A stretch of DNA of 64,000 nt from assembly GCA_004794785.1 (NCBI GenBank), contig SJOL01007141.1, forward strand, positions 1,094,285 to 1,158,284, read 5' to 3'. The notes below the pieces were generated by a model. That model was not told the origin of the DNA and ran no database searches. It worked only from the letters and a program-made list of their open reading frames with translations. This DNA comes from Opisthorchis felineus. Taxonomy: Eukaryota; Platyhelminthes; Trematoda; Opisthorchiida; Opisthorchiidae. Shown here piece after piece: positions 13,801-25,350 of the stretch (position 1 is the first letter of the stretch; each line of letters begins with the position of its first letter). The translations under genes and the position numbers were made by a program.

Positions 13801-13990
13801 CAGCACGCATGTTGTTGAAAAACGCTGTCATGCAACGAACCAAAATGCATACCACTGCTGAAATTGCAAGTAATTTGGACAGGGTCAAGAACATTGGTTT
13901 GTTTCCCTTTAACTTCTGGGATGCCCTCAGAGGGGCGAATCTAAGTTTATCCTTGCAGAAACAAACCTGTCAGTCCATACGCATGCACTA
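10830..13990. other. No supported gene
   Basis: Only short open frames are present. A (TTA)n-like run occurs near 10901-10910. The segment 12250-13500 is strongly T-rich on the plus strand with long pyrimidine runs, unlike its surroundings. No retrotransposon domain, SINE promoter boxes or splice-bounded exon could be defended. Confidence 0.35.
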
Positions 13991-13991
13991 A

Positions 13992-14200
13992 ACACAAACG
14001 TGCAGTGGGGGGTACAAATATGGACACAGGAAAAGTGGGTACTTTCAAATGTCAAAGTAATGGACGATACACCACTAGCCAAATTCTCCATATTGATTCA
14101 GCGGATGCCCAGGTTCTCGCACTCTACCTATGCTCAGCTCCTTTCAAGGGCACCCCATCAGCCACTAACACGAATGATCCGGGTCCACTTCTGCCACAAG
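13992..14200 (+). repeat. Repeat E, copy 2
   Basis: Plus-strand counterpart of the minus-oriented copy at 78-281, sharing the G-rich start (AGTGGGGGGTACAAAT versus AGTGGGGCGGGGGTTACAAGT) and TTTCAAATGTCAAAGTAATGGAC. After about 70 bases similarity is hard to see. Type unknown. Confidence 0.4.
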
Positions 14201-14269
14201 TGCTTGCTTCGATAAAGTACCAGCCCGTGCGCATCCCTCAAGTAAAGATACCTTCCCAACATCCCTCCT

Positions 14270-17200
14270 GAGTGCGCCGTCCGCTGTTCTAACATGCTGC
14301 GTTCTTTTGCAGATCATCTGTGCTGGCCTCGCAAGTACCCACTACCCCTAGGGGCCATTTTTCACGAGGCACATCCTCAACAAAGTCTGTGACCAGTTCC
14401 ACTCACTTCAACTCTTGAGATGCATTAATCCTTTTAGCACTATGCGATGGAAGCATCATTTGAGCACCGGGTTGTGCGGGCCGGTGACTGCATCGAGAGC
14501 ACGCGCCGATCACTCGTTCAGCGATGCCGCTTCCATTGATAATCCTATATAGCTGTCGGATAGAGGCTAAGACCTGAGATACTCCTCAGTGCCGTTCGAC
14601 TTCATAAAAGTGATTTGCGAGCAAGGTAATAACAGGGTGCTGGCTATGGAAGAGCGCGTGACGTTTTATTGACCAGCTGCAGTTTGAGTCACTAGGTATG
14701 CCCCGTGCGCAAAACACACCATTGTTCAAGGTAGCTGGCAACTTTCATAAACCGCCGTTTTGAATCCGATTGCTTGGACGCTTCGCATCTAATACAGATG
14801 CGTTAGCCACATATAATTTCGGTGCAAAATGACTGGACTGCACGACCTTTATCAAACAGTTGACTGCTTGGCGGAGTTCGGACACTGTACCACCAGGAGG
14901 TAGAGCCTCCTTACTAGCCCTGCCCGCCTTAATCAATAGATGTTGGTTGTAACGTAGCGACCAAGCCACAATCTGTAGCTTCGCCCAACAGGAAAATGGA
15001 GTCAGTAGTGGGCGCATGCCATCATTTCGCCCGAGTTGGTGAACATGTTCTACAAAGCTCTTCAATTAGAGCGGCGTCAACCGAGGCTATGGAGGGCAAT
15101 TACTCTCTTGTTCGGGTAAATATCTTAGTCCAATTAGCCATCCACGCCGCGGGCTGAGGTTGTATGTACCTTGAGAGGCAACGTCGGTTAGACTGTTCTC
15201 CGACGTCACGCGCCTCCAGTGAGTAGGTGACGATACACACGGATAACTGCTAGTCGGCTTGCAGAAAGGAACAAAATCTAGAAGATATGTTATGGACCTA
15301 GTAGAGATCTGCCATGGAGTCTGTCCAAAACGCAGCACGTTGGAAGTATCCCTTTTTACTTGCTCCAATTAGATCTGCTACTTTGACTGACAAGTACACA
15401 GCTGTCAACTCCAACTTTGGTTTGAAACGGACCCGCACCGCATCAGTCTCCACTATCAATAATGCCCTGGTCCTCCTTTTCCATCTAGTCGAGCAGAAGA
15501 TAAAAGGCAAAATTTAATTATTGGAGTGACGCTCCCACATAATTTGCCTCCACGAGTACAACGCTGGCTGTGGCAAGTTCTACAAACTATTACAGCTGCG
15601 GAACTGCCTGCAACTTCCGTGCATTGTAAGCGATTCACGTTTTACCGCAAGTCATGGTTTCCTACTGCATTAGGCAATTTCCAATTCGAGGTAACTGGTG
15701 GCCCTGAAGATTCACTCACTTAAAATAGTCCAACATACAGGGAGATTGCAGGAAAACTCATTAGACATAGTCATTCTTATCGATGAAGTGGTAACCTTCA
15801 AAACGCCGTAGTTATCGAGAAATCGACTTCATTCTGCGAATAACGATCGGCTTATACGACATGTAACCACTGCGCATCATGTTCTTTCGAGTATCACTTG
15901 CCTGACCCGGTCAGTCGCATTTTATTATCGACCTATTCTCGACTCCGAAACTGCCAACCTTTAGAAACAGTTTTGAGTTCCGTCGTACACTACTTTTTCG
16001 CGGCTATCCGGCCTCTGTGAGTCGCATTGGGTATTTATGGAAATACTGGACTTTCTTTCATAGCCCCTTGATCTCCTCCAGCTCCATGTTTAGGGGGAGC
16101 ATATATAAAACGAAATAACCAGTTGAAACTCATAATCTCCGATGGCTTTCTCCTCGTGAGGCCTGGAAAAAGGTCGGTGATGAACATTTAGATCCCTTGA
16201 TGGTGTGTACGCTCATGCCCCTGCCTTTGTGAACTTCAAGTTATCCGCCGCAAACGTTCTTGCAATTAACTCAGAGGTCTGCTGACGATTAAGGGGGGTT
16301 CATTTCAGTGATCGATAGACCGCGACTGCATTAAAGAATCAGAAGCCACCAAACCAAACTTCGTGGGCTTTCTGTATCCTATTTAGTGTAGTGTCCTATT
16401 TATCAGCTATTTAATGGTTATTTCCTATTCCCTTCTGACCTTTATTTGTTCGACTCGAAACTAGCAAGCTAGCGAAAAACAGCCGGATACAAAAAAAACA
16501 AACTCTGGACATCTGGAAGGGAAAATTGAAAAAGAGGACAAAATGTGGGAAGAAGATAGGCAAAGTGAGCAGGAGGAAAACTCATTAACCGATCCGTTGC
16601 AAATGTCCCGCCACGATCACCATCCGCTGGTTAGTTTGCTACATTTACGGAGCAGCGATATTCTCCACCTCATCATCTTCTCAGACGTGGATCCTACTAG
16701 AAGATGTAGCCTTCCTGAATTTACAGGAAATACTTGCAGCCGATGAAAATCCCCTCATCCAATCCAGACTCAGATTCCGACCAATGAGGGCTCAGTATTT
16801 TTACCGCCCGCTCAACTTGCGAAGTCGAGCGGGGCGCTTATTTCACAAGCAAAATGTGCCTGCCAAAGTGTGGACCTACGGACACACCTAGGCGCTACAG
16901 AGTGTGAGTTCTGCCCTTAATTACGCTATAACTCATAGCTTGCAAGTCAGAAGGTATGTATTTCATACATTTGTGCTGGGGTATGAATGCTCTCTTGCGA
17001 TGTCTGTGACAGTCTCATACCATCGTTCTATTACACTGGACAGTATCGAGGATTTTCCCGTTGTCGCAGTCTCTTTGGGTTTTTAGAGCTCGTGGGTGCA
17101 AGAAAATGGATACTCACTCAGTACTTACTTTATTTGTCCTAAGTCGTAAGCTGCAATTATAGCCGGGTCATTAGTGTTCTGGTGGTGTGGAGGTATTGTT

Positions 17201-17700
17201 AACTGGTAGCAACCAACCCATCGATACCACAACAGAATTGTAGCTCAGTGGCTGACCTGTGTTGCGGGGTTTTAGGGACCGAATATCAGCAGGCATGCCT
17301 GCTGCACTTGTTTAGCTGACAGAGCTGCGTAGTATAGAGGTTAAAAAGCGTTTCCCTTGTGTAGTCCGTGTCGTGATGTTAGATCTCCCTGACTGCCAAT
17401 GCTAACAGACACTCTGGTTCCGCGGACACATATATTGTCGCACCCCTTTGTGCGTCGGCCATGCTGAAAAGTGAAGAATATTCACCGCAAGATGAAAATT
17501 CCTCATGAAATAGCGAGTACAAACAAACTAGGTTTGAAAGAGCCGATTGTTCAGGTTATGATGGGTAATTGGAAGGTTCGTTCAAGTGCTATGTTGTAGA
17601 TAGTGCAGCATGACATGTATGTGTATGTGCCGGAGCGCACGCAGCTCAACTACCGACTCATTATCTCGGAGCCAACGGCGACAAATGCTGGGGCAGCGCG
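14270..17700. other. No supported gene apart from the weak exon at 16543
   Basis: Minus-strand frames of about 100 codons at 14745-15065 and 15087-15368 carry no recognised motif. A plus-strand stretch near 17225 (GTAGCTCAGTGG) resembles a tRNA A box, but no B box follows at the right distance. Nothing else was identified. Confidence 0.35.
16543..16629 (+). CDS. Possible first coding exon of the bHLH-PAS gene
   Basis: An ATG at 16543 in a purine-rich context opens a 29-codon acidic and polar segment (start MWEEDRQSEQEEN) that reaches a possible GTTAGT donor at 16630, leaving phase 0. It could splice in frame to an alternative acceptor at 21380-21381 in front of the bHLH segment. This is a guess based on position, an open frame and phase. 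The donor is not ideal, the alternative acceptor lacks a good pyrimidine tract, and no conserved domain is present. The frame stays open past the donor to 16746, so it may also be a chance reading frame. Confidence 0.2.
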
Positions 17701-17714
17701 GCATTCATTTTGAT

Positions 17715-17870
17715 GACCAACAATGTTCATTTTTCTCGTCTTGAAAGCTGCTTTTGATTCTGTTGATCGCCAGAAACTGTGACAGTGTCTGGTGATGAAA
17801 GACGTCCATTCCAAATTCGTGTCTCATGATGGTTCTATAGCTGCCTGGTTGGTGTGGTGGTCGGACTTGA
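17715..17870 (+). mobile_element. RTE reverse transcriptase fragment
   Basis: The plus strand at about 17728-17815 encodes IFLVLKAAFDSVDRQKL, then a stop and QCLVMKDVHSKFV. This is the RT motif usually seen as VFLDLKAAFDSVDR, with the catalytic Asp of the xxDLKAAFD block changed to Val. Only about 150 bases can be read before similarity is lost. It lies just before a younger RTE copy in the opposite orientation, whose insertion may have cut the original element. Confidence 0.6.
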
Positions 17871-18249
17871 ATGATGCAGCGGTCCTGCGGGTCGTACTAA
17901 CTGAAATTTTGTTCCAAAAGGTGCAACCAAGTTGGGAGAGCCGAAGAGGAGCATTTACATTAAGAGCAGCTAGACCCCATTCTATGAATAACGGTATCGT
18001 AAGGCGGTCTTGGGGGTAAACTCATACTGTCCTCGGCGATAGAAGTTTGAAGGTAGTAAGATGTTTCTCATGGGCACCCATAGTATCCCTGTTCATGGAG
18101 GCAGCGTTGCTTCTTTCCATCGAGGAAGTACGGGTTTGAAAAGGTCAGCACTGAAAAAACCGGACACTCCGATCGCTCAACAATTACCCGCGATCGCCGA
18201 CTAGTTGTCCAATATGGTCGAAAAGCAAATAAACTTGCCGTTAACTTGA

Positions 18250-20100
18250 TGTGGCTCCAAATTCATCCACCGTGTGCTGCATTACTCGCGTCAGACCAGC
18301 CCCTCTGCGGCTGAGCAGGTCAGACTATCGATTCGTCGGCAGGGTCCTCCCAAGAAAACCCTACTGTCCACTGCCTGGCTAGTCAGGGGCTAGGGGCGCC
18401 TCACATCATCTATCCGATGGGGCCACGTCTCTCACCCATACAACAAAACAGTCCGTACTGTGGCCTGGTACATGCGACCCTTAAGACCCAGTGATGTGCC
18501 TTTCTGACGCCGCAAGTGACGCAAATTGGCAAACGTGATTCGAGCCTTTGAGATTCTTGCACTGACTTCATCAGACTTCATCATCATCGCAGTTAGAACA
18601 ACTACCGAGGTATGTGAAATTTTCCAGAGCCTCCAGTGATTCTCCTTGGATTTTAAGGGGTTTGTTCAGAGACTGCATGTTCTGGAGCATTACTTCACTT
18701 TGAAAATGCTAGGCGCATGCCAAAAGATGGTATGATGGTTTTCAGTCTATTCAACAGGGCTTGTGCTTCGCATCGGTCTTCAAAGATGAAAGCGATGTCG
18801 TCTGCGTACTCCAGATCGACGAGGTTCTCACCGACAACGATTTGAACAACGGGATTTTGAAGACCTTCCACCGTTCGTCTCATTATCTCATCAATAATGA
18901 AGTTGAGCAAGAATGGAGAGAGTGGACATCCTTGTCGAATGCCACTGTTTATAGGGAAGCCTTTGGAGAGCTCACCATACAACCTCACTCTCCCGGATGG
19001 ATGTGAATACAGAATCGACAGAATCGAACGCACCCTTGAAGAAAAGGAACACCAAGGTTGTGGGTCGTCTGTACATGTGGCATTGTTCTAACAGCTGATA
19101 TAGTGTGAATGGTCAACGCAGCCTCTACCCGGTCGAAATCCCGCTAGATTCTCACGAGTCAAGGTTTCGCGTGCCACCGTAAGACGACGGAGAATCAGTG
19201 ACGCCGGAAACCTTGTCAAAGCAGGCGTCAAACTAACACCTCTGTGGTTACTACATTCACTGCGAGTACCCTCTTTCGAAAATGGAAACTACTATCGATT
19301 CACCCCAGTTGTCTGGGACGGTCTCTTTCTCGCAGATAGACCCAAATAGGCTAGACAGGCACTGGCTGAGAAGTCCACCGCCACCCTTGAACAGAGCAGG
19401 TAGAAGGTCGTCAGGACCAGAAGCACGGTTTGAGTAAAGATATACACTCGGACACTTCTGAGGTTGGAGGCGGCTCCATATTCACAGTCCACCTCCCTGT
19501 CGAAAGCCAGGATTCCGCATTGGAGGTAGCAGGTGGCCAACCTAATTGCTGTTCGAAGTATCGTGCCCACCTGTCCAGAAGTTCTCCTTTGCTTGATATC
19601 GGAGAGCCATTCTGGTCCCTGATGGTTTCGCTGACAACAGACTTCCGAGGACCAGTCGAACGAATCAAGTGGAACAGTTTGCAGACGCTTCCAGCGTTCT
19701 TTGTATCTTCCATCTCTTCGGCCTTTCAGGTCCACCAAGCTTCTCGGTCTGCACGGACACTCAGGTTCACCTGGCGTCGGATGATGAGTCGGGTGGATTT
19801 GTGGTTGCGACCAGGAGGAATCTGTCGCCGGGCCTCCAGCAAAGGCACGGTCCTATCAGAGATCCGATGTTTGGATGAGGTTGGCTGTGTTGTACCGCAA
19901 CCAGAGGTTCCGGCTTTGAGTAGCGCTTTGGACATCTTTTCCCAGTGGCCGTTCGTATCCGTCATTGGACTATCCGGCAGGCGTTCGAAGAGCTGGCTCT
20001 GAGTTTCGTTTGATCTATGGGTCCACTATCTTCTCAATGGCTAAGCGAGGTGTGCGCATTTAGCGTAGTCCTGAAAAAACGCAATGAAAAGCAGCAGAGG
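18250..20100 (-). mobile_element. 5'-truncated young RTE-like copy
   Basis: On the minus strand this copy begins inside the endonuclease end near 20100 (…CTGCTGC…TTTTCATTGCG, also at 63125-63142). It runs through the linker (NGHWEKMSKALL; ADREAWWT), an in-frame TGA, then KLFHLIRSTGPRK and WTVNMEPPPTSEV. The RT palm follows at 19033-18695 (INSGIRQGCPLSPFLLNFII; LEYADDIAFIFED) and the thumb (KIQGESLEALENFTYLGSC) to about 18620. A further segment matching MYQATVR…LLYG is readable near 18440. The YADD box is intact. Nucleotide similarity to the copy at 62.5-64 kb is high, so both are recent relative to the others. Not functional: TGA at about 19726, a frameshift near 19260 and truncation at both ends. 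Confidence 0.82.
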
Positions 20101-20109
20101 GATTTCGGG

Positions 20110-20262
20110 GAAGGCAAATCTTCCTCACTAGGTCAGCTGGTTACATTCCACAGGTTACGCTGGTTAGGCTATGTACTTCGTATCCCAGAGGAACCTCGCA
20201 GAACTCTCTTCGTGCAGCTATATCTCAGACTGAGACGACCGAGGGACGGTCGGTAACGAAGC
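20110..20262 (+). mobile_element. RTE C-terminal fragment (plus strand)
   Basis: The frame at 20140-20256 encodes FHRLRWLGYVLRIPEEPRRT followed by LFVQLYLRLRRPRDG, the conserved RLRWLGHVLRMP tail of RTE proteins. It abuts the truncated start of the minus-strand copy, head to head. Only this piece is recognisable. Confidence 0.65.
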
Positions 20263-21356
20263 GTGAAGCCCCTCACTGGCCAATTCAATAGCGTTGGTAA
20301 CAGCTGTCTCCTCGAAGCGAACCCCGGGACGAGAAGAACCATTGGCTAATGACTCAAATTTGCTGTGTTACGCTATAGGACGTTTCCTGCAGACAGAAGT
20401 ACATAAAAAGCATCAGGATACTGTTTTTAATGGACCATTTTCATATGTATGGTTGGAAGCTCGAGAAAAACTTAGAACGCTGTACCATCTAGTGCCGCAC
20501 GAGACTGTCCTGGGAAGTTTGACTAGTTTCAAGACAACTAAGTGCGGTTCTACTGGTAGAATCTGATCTCTTTACTACCAGCGAATGTTATCTTAGAAAT
20601 GTAGGCAGATTTGGGTAAGCCCTAGAATGTCTTCTAACCAATTCGCATACCATACGAATCTCTCGAAAATCTTAAACTGGACCGCCCCACAGATGTGAAA
20701 AACGGACAGCATTATACCACGGAAATCACATTCAGCCGATAGCGGCATCTACCAAAAGCATTTCGCATATTGCATTTGCGTTATCCCGGAACGTGCTATG
20801 ATGTTCAACACGAGTCATTACAAACATCTTCGAACCCTTGCGGCGTAACAGCTGATGCTGTAGTAATGTTGCTTCATTTTCGGAATCCTAAGTGCTTTCT
20901 TCATGTCGTGATATCTCCTGAAGCAGCTGCCGTGTTCTTAGAATAGAACTCTTCCAAGAAGGGCACGATTTCCCGAGGTGTGTTTTCATGGACGCTTTGT
21001 ACGATAGTTGGTTTGATAATATGTGGACTGCTGCTAAGAGGCCTCATGTAAATTACAAGGTATATGGGATGTAGACGATTCAGTACTTCTTGCTGATGAC
21101 ACGGTCATGTCCTAGTGGGTCCTTATCTGTCACGCAACTCACCCCGTTGGTTTTCGGTACATGTTCGCGGGTGCTGCCTTTGGGTCTACCACACCGGTAT
21201 GGCACGATAGGACCGTCCTGCATGGGTTAATGCAACTATCGTTCCTATTTTAAAACCAACTCTCCATAGCTTTCATAATATTTTTTCGTTTCATTTTCAA
21301 CGCCTACGAAACTCTTCACTTCATATTGCTTTCTATTCTTCTATATTTTGCTCAAG
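20262..21356. other. Nothing recognised upstream of the bHLH exon
   Basis: Short frames only. The last 100 bases become pyrimidine-rich (TTTCTATTCTTCTATATTTTG), as expected of a 3' splice region before the exon at 21357. Confidence 0.4.
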
Positions 21357-21901
21357 ATACAGACCTAACAAGAGTAAACAGGAGTTACCTTTCACCGGGA
21401 ACGATGAACAACACAAACGCCAACATAGTCCACATGATACACCCACCGAGGTGTCATCTTATGAAGCATATCTTCCATTTACTGGACAATTCTCTAGCGA
21501 TGACACGCTTGACTGTGTAGCCGTTCCTACAGAAGATTCTCAGGCTAGCTTGCGACGGGAGAAATCTCGCATTGCAGCAAAAGTCCGCCGTCAGAAGGAA
21601 AACCAATCGCTTGTTCGACTGCGGCTTGCACTACCCATTCATGCTATTAAAGCAACTCACATACCCCACGTTCGAAGGCCAGCAGAAAGTTGCTCTTCAG
21701 TTGTTGATGACGACGATGACTCTTTACATAGTGACCGGCTGGACAGATTCGCTCTGTGTGAAGTACCCAGCTACCGCGCTGCTTGCTCTGTGTCCCGACA
21801 GCAGCAGCTGGCTGCACCGGAATTTGAAAAGGCTGTAACCATTCGTCTGGCTGGCAACTCCATTTGTTTGTACAATTGGCTTTATCCCGAGGAACATTCA
21901 G
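21357..21901 (+). CDS. bHLH exon of a class I bHLH-PAS transcription factor (HIF/SIM/trachealess type)
   Basis: This exon encodes a DNA-binding helix-loop-helix region. At 21550-21603 the translation reads LRREKSRIAAKVRRQKEN, which matches the EKSRxAAxxRRxKE basic region of HIF-alpha, SIM and trachealess/NPAS proteins, not the ARNT or CLOCK type. Helix 1 ends in LALP, as in that family. Helix 2 is recognisable at about 21825-21885 (EKAVTIRLAGNSICLYNW). Between them lies a loop of about 60 residues with an Asp run, far longer than the usual loop of about ten. The exon ends CAG|GTCAGA in phase 1 and opens after a pyrimidine-rich AG at 21355-21356; an alternative acceptor is 21380-21381. No in-frame ATG precedes the basic region, so an upstream exon is required. 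Class I proteins normally pair with an ARNT partner and act in the nucleus; that role is inferred from family. Confidence 0.75.
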
Positions 21902-22814
21902 GTCAGAGCTCATCTATGTGGCAAACTGGTCATATCCCCTACCGCATTACTGTCATTATTGTCCAGTTTTATCTAGTTAATGTCCCAAGCTTCAGATTAA
22001 AATACCCTTGTTATTATTTCACACACTAGTATGGCTGTGCTACTTTTGTAACTCCGATGCCGCTAACCATTACAGTCTCCGATTCTCTCTGTCTACTGAA
22101 CCCGAAGCTCCACCAGCTTGTCAAGTTTAGATTTTTTACTTCATTTAAAACTCAAATCCAAAAGGCCAATAATAAACACAGTTGCCAAGACACATGCCAC
22201 AGATACACGAAAAGTGTAACTTAGTGAATATAATTCGACTCTGGATCATTTTAGGGTTACGAGTTGCGATATTGGTTACATATTTTGTAGACAAACCACC
22301 ACCATTTCGTCCCTCCCCTTCAAGAAGACTGTTTATCCTCGAATGTGAAATTTTAAGCCGATTAATCCTACGATTACCCCTCAATTAGCAGTGTGCATGT
22401 CCACATGAGGCTCTACCATCTGACCTGAAGTTGTTGGATGTGTACCGCGATAGTCCTAACCTAGCAGTACTAAGGGGTAAGTGGTGTCTGTAAGAATGGG
22501 GGCATTTCATCTTAAATTTGAGCTACCAGTCTAAGAATTTTAAGTCATTCGTCTGAATATTGTTTGAGTTAGATTTCAGAACGCAAAATGATGAACATTA
22601 ATGTTTTCAAGATTTCCTGTGGTCAGTCAAACAGAGGGCTTGTAAAACTGAAACTGAGTGTTTCGAGAAAACAAAATAAAAATAAAGCGGAGTGAAGTCA
22701 TGGGAATCGGTTGGTCCGTTTGACCAGCGGTCGCGTAATCAGACTACGGAAGTCCCGATGGGTGGATGAACCACTGCATGTCAACACCAAATAACATTTT
22801 CCTGCACCCAACCA

Positions 22815-23240
22815 CTACATGCTAAGGTAGCTGGGCCATGTGTTACGCATGCCGAGTTACCATCTGCCGAAACGAGCGTTGTTTTCTGTGCCTAATTTGG
22901 GGTGGCGCAAACCTAGAGATGGACAGAGTTTTACATGGCAAAAGAAGGATGTTACGAAAGCGTGAGCTCAGTTGGAGCTGTCGTTTTCCAGGATGGAGTC
23001 ACCGTAACCTTCCCTGTGCTTGGCTGAAGACATTAAACGATATAGGGGCTACCCGACATCAGTGTCGTTCATGTTGTCAGTTTCTACCCACATTGTCTGA
23101 CTGAGTGTTGGAGTTGTGGGCACCCCGGATGTTTGTGATAAGCTAACCGTGGGCCTCCTCCCTCCCCCATTTTCTCTATTCATCTGGATGCATGGCAGCG
23201 AGGCACCACTGTTCTCCTCTGACGATGATGATGATTTTTA
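22815..23240 (+). mobile_element. RTE 3' end (C-terminal codons plus 3' UTR)
   Basis: With frame corrections the plus strand at 22826-23105 encodes LGHVLRMPSYHLPKRALFSV, a WRKPRDGQ stretch and a degraded GWSHRNLPCAWLK tail, matching the 56-kb copy. A 3' UTR follows with TGACTGAGTGTTGGAGTTGT and a C/T-rich segment. It ends in a GATGATGATGAT run at about 23221-23235, the short microsatellite typical of RTE 3' ends. The rest of the element is missing. Confidence 0.65.
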
Positions 23241-23249
23241 AATGTTGAC

Positions 23250-25350
23250 AGTCGCATGGGGACATCAACGGAATGTTGCATCGGTTGGCTGGTATCCTAG
23301 GCGGATCTGTCCGTAAGTAGTCGTTGATCCACTGGACGCCTGCGCGCAATAGGTAAACCACCAGCAGTTCGTGCGCATCTGGTGCTGTATGCAAGTACTT
23401 GGTGCCGACGTAAAGCCGAAATAATGAGGTCAGCGGACGCATGTGCAGAGGCCTGTTACAAGCCATCGACTGGCCTAAACATGATGGCATAATAAAGGAC
23501 ATCGGTATCAGTTACTTGTTTATCATCGAGATAACGGTGTGTGCAATGCTGCGTAGTCTATGGTCGAAAACAAGTAGTCGTATATCTCCCATGTAAAATG
23601 GCCTTGTCTCACATCCAAATAATAGCGCCAGTCATGTTGCAAGCCAAACGGCGTAGGTGCCTCCAGTAGTTAAGTTGAACGGAGGCCGAAAGGGCTTGTT
23701 CTGTCTCAGCAATAGCATCGTATGCAATACGTCCGGTTGAAGTGATAGTACTATCAATATTGATATGTCTGGTAGCTAATTCTAGCGGTTTGGCTATCTC
23801 AGCTGGCAGATATTTGCAATTGGTTATACAAAGCCCACACCGAAACAAATCGTTCGCAGTATCCTGAATTTTGATGGAAGCATATCATCTACTTGGTGTA
23901 AATCAATGAGATCTATGGGAAGCTGCTCGACTCCTGAGGCAGTACACGTTTGAAGTGACAACTTAATCATTTTGTTCACGAACATGAGTACTATGGGCAA
24001 GAGGTGAATTCTGGAGAAATTTCTTCATTGAACCTCACGCACTCGGATTTTGGGATACAGTGGGCGGAGAAGTGAGTTGAGGAATTTCGGAATGTCATTG
24101 TCAGTTAGACACAGTCGTAATACAAAGCAACAAAGTGAGGTGCTTTCAGATCAGAGAAGACGATGATTATTGGTCGTTTGCAACTATTATGGTGTTCAAG
24201 TTGTCGAAGGGTGAAGAAATCGCCCATGTATTCACGGCCTGAACGGAACCCTGTCTGCTTCCACGGTTTTACTGTCCTCTGGTGCTTCGGAATCTTCACT
24301 GGATGGGAAGGAAGGGTTTTCTTGGAAGGTTCATTTATACATGATGTTTCCACACTGCCCATCCAGCAGCTGAAGCCTACCGTTCCTTTGGTACATGCCG
24401 TTTTACCACTTACAATTTTGCGCATAAACGCTTTATCATTGTTATTGGTCGTGAGCAGCGAGACAGATTCTGAACAGTGTGGGCTGTTTCTTTTTAAAAT
24501 ACGAGTTCTTTAGAGGTAGTTCAGCACGTAACTTTGCATCCTACACAAGACGGTGATGTTAGAGCTGAACTGATGTTCAATGTGTTCTACTCGTGGTTTT
24601 GAACTGACGCTTGGCGGATGGAAAGTAGATCCATGGCGGCTTACATTAACCGATTTTCGGATGAGCTGAACCAGAACACGGCTATTTCCAGTGACAAAAT
24701 TCTTTTTCATTTGCTGGATTCTTCCCATGTCTCATTTCTCGCGGTCGTTTTTTGGGCCCCCGGCTTTTAGTGCAACGTGAAAACTATCCTTCTTTAATGA
24801 TCCAGGTTAGTCTCGCAGGGCACAGCCTAGTGATCATAGGAATCCTTTCCAACTTAGCGTCTTCAACTTTGGAGCTCAGAGCCTTTCCAGGAGACTCAGT
24901 CTCACCATCACCGGATATCCGAAAAGTAAAACAAAAGTGGTTAGCGTTGATTGAATCGTTTGGTGATACATAACCGGCGTGTTCGGATGTTTTGCACACG
25001 TCAGTTTCCAGCGAAGACAGAGGGTGAAGGAAGTCTTGAAGAATATCAAGCAGTGTTCTCACGTATAATGGTGTTATGTGGCACGGGTTATTAAACATAA
25101 ACAGCTTATTCGAAAGTGACATTTGCAGAAGCAGTGAGGTGTGTGAGAAGGAGCGTTTGGAAAAGAGATGAAAATAATGCAAGTTTGTTCACTTGGTTGG
25201 TGCTGTGATGACACGATGCGACACGATGACACGGTGCTGCGAATGACACCGATTGCCTAGGCCGAAGAAGTAGGCCTGCTTGAGGTAACTCACATTGGAG
25301 AAAAAATCCCACCCACAAGGTAGTGGATTTATGTAAGGCTTCGGTTCGAG
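23250..25350 (-). mobile_element. Old, long RTE-like copy spanning endonuclease to C-terminal region
   Basis: On the minus strand, from 25120 downward, the frames give an endonuclease part (PLYVRTLLDILQ, DVCKTSEH, FRISGDGE, ITRLCPARL). The linker follows (RIQQMKKNFVTGNSRVLVQL, 24728-24660), then RT start (TGFRSGREYMGDFFTLRQLE; IIIVFSDLKA) and a decayed catalytic box (IDLIDLHQVDDM near 23890, for LEYADD). A later block (STGRIAYDAIAETEQALSAS; NYWRHLRRLA) sits at 23848-23609. The order matches an RTE protein with many stops. Below 23500 similarity is weak. It lies tail to tail with the plus-strand 3' end at 22.8-23.24 kb. Confidence 0.65.

Noticed and set aside
14745..15368. Two adjacent minus-strand frames of about 100 codons
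   Set aside because: Could be retroelement remnants, but no RT, protease, integrase or endonuclease motif could be found.
17222..17290. A tRNA-like start (GTAGCTCAGTGG)
   Set aside because: No B box or clover-leaf pairing at the right distance; at most an eroded leader-associated repeat.
19430..20002. A 190-codon plus-strand frame
   Set aside because: Antisense of the young RTE copy; a mirror version exists in the 63-kb copy, which is explained by shared nucleotide sequence.
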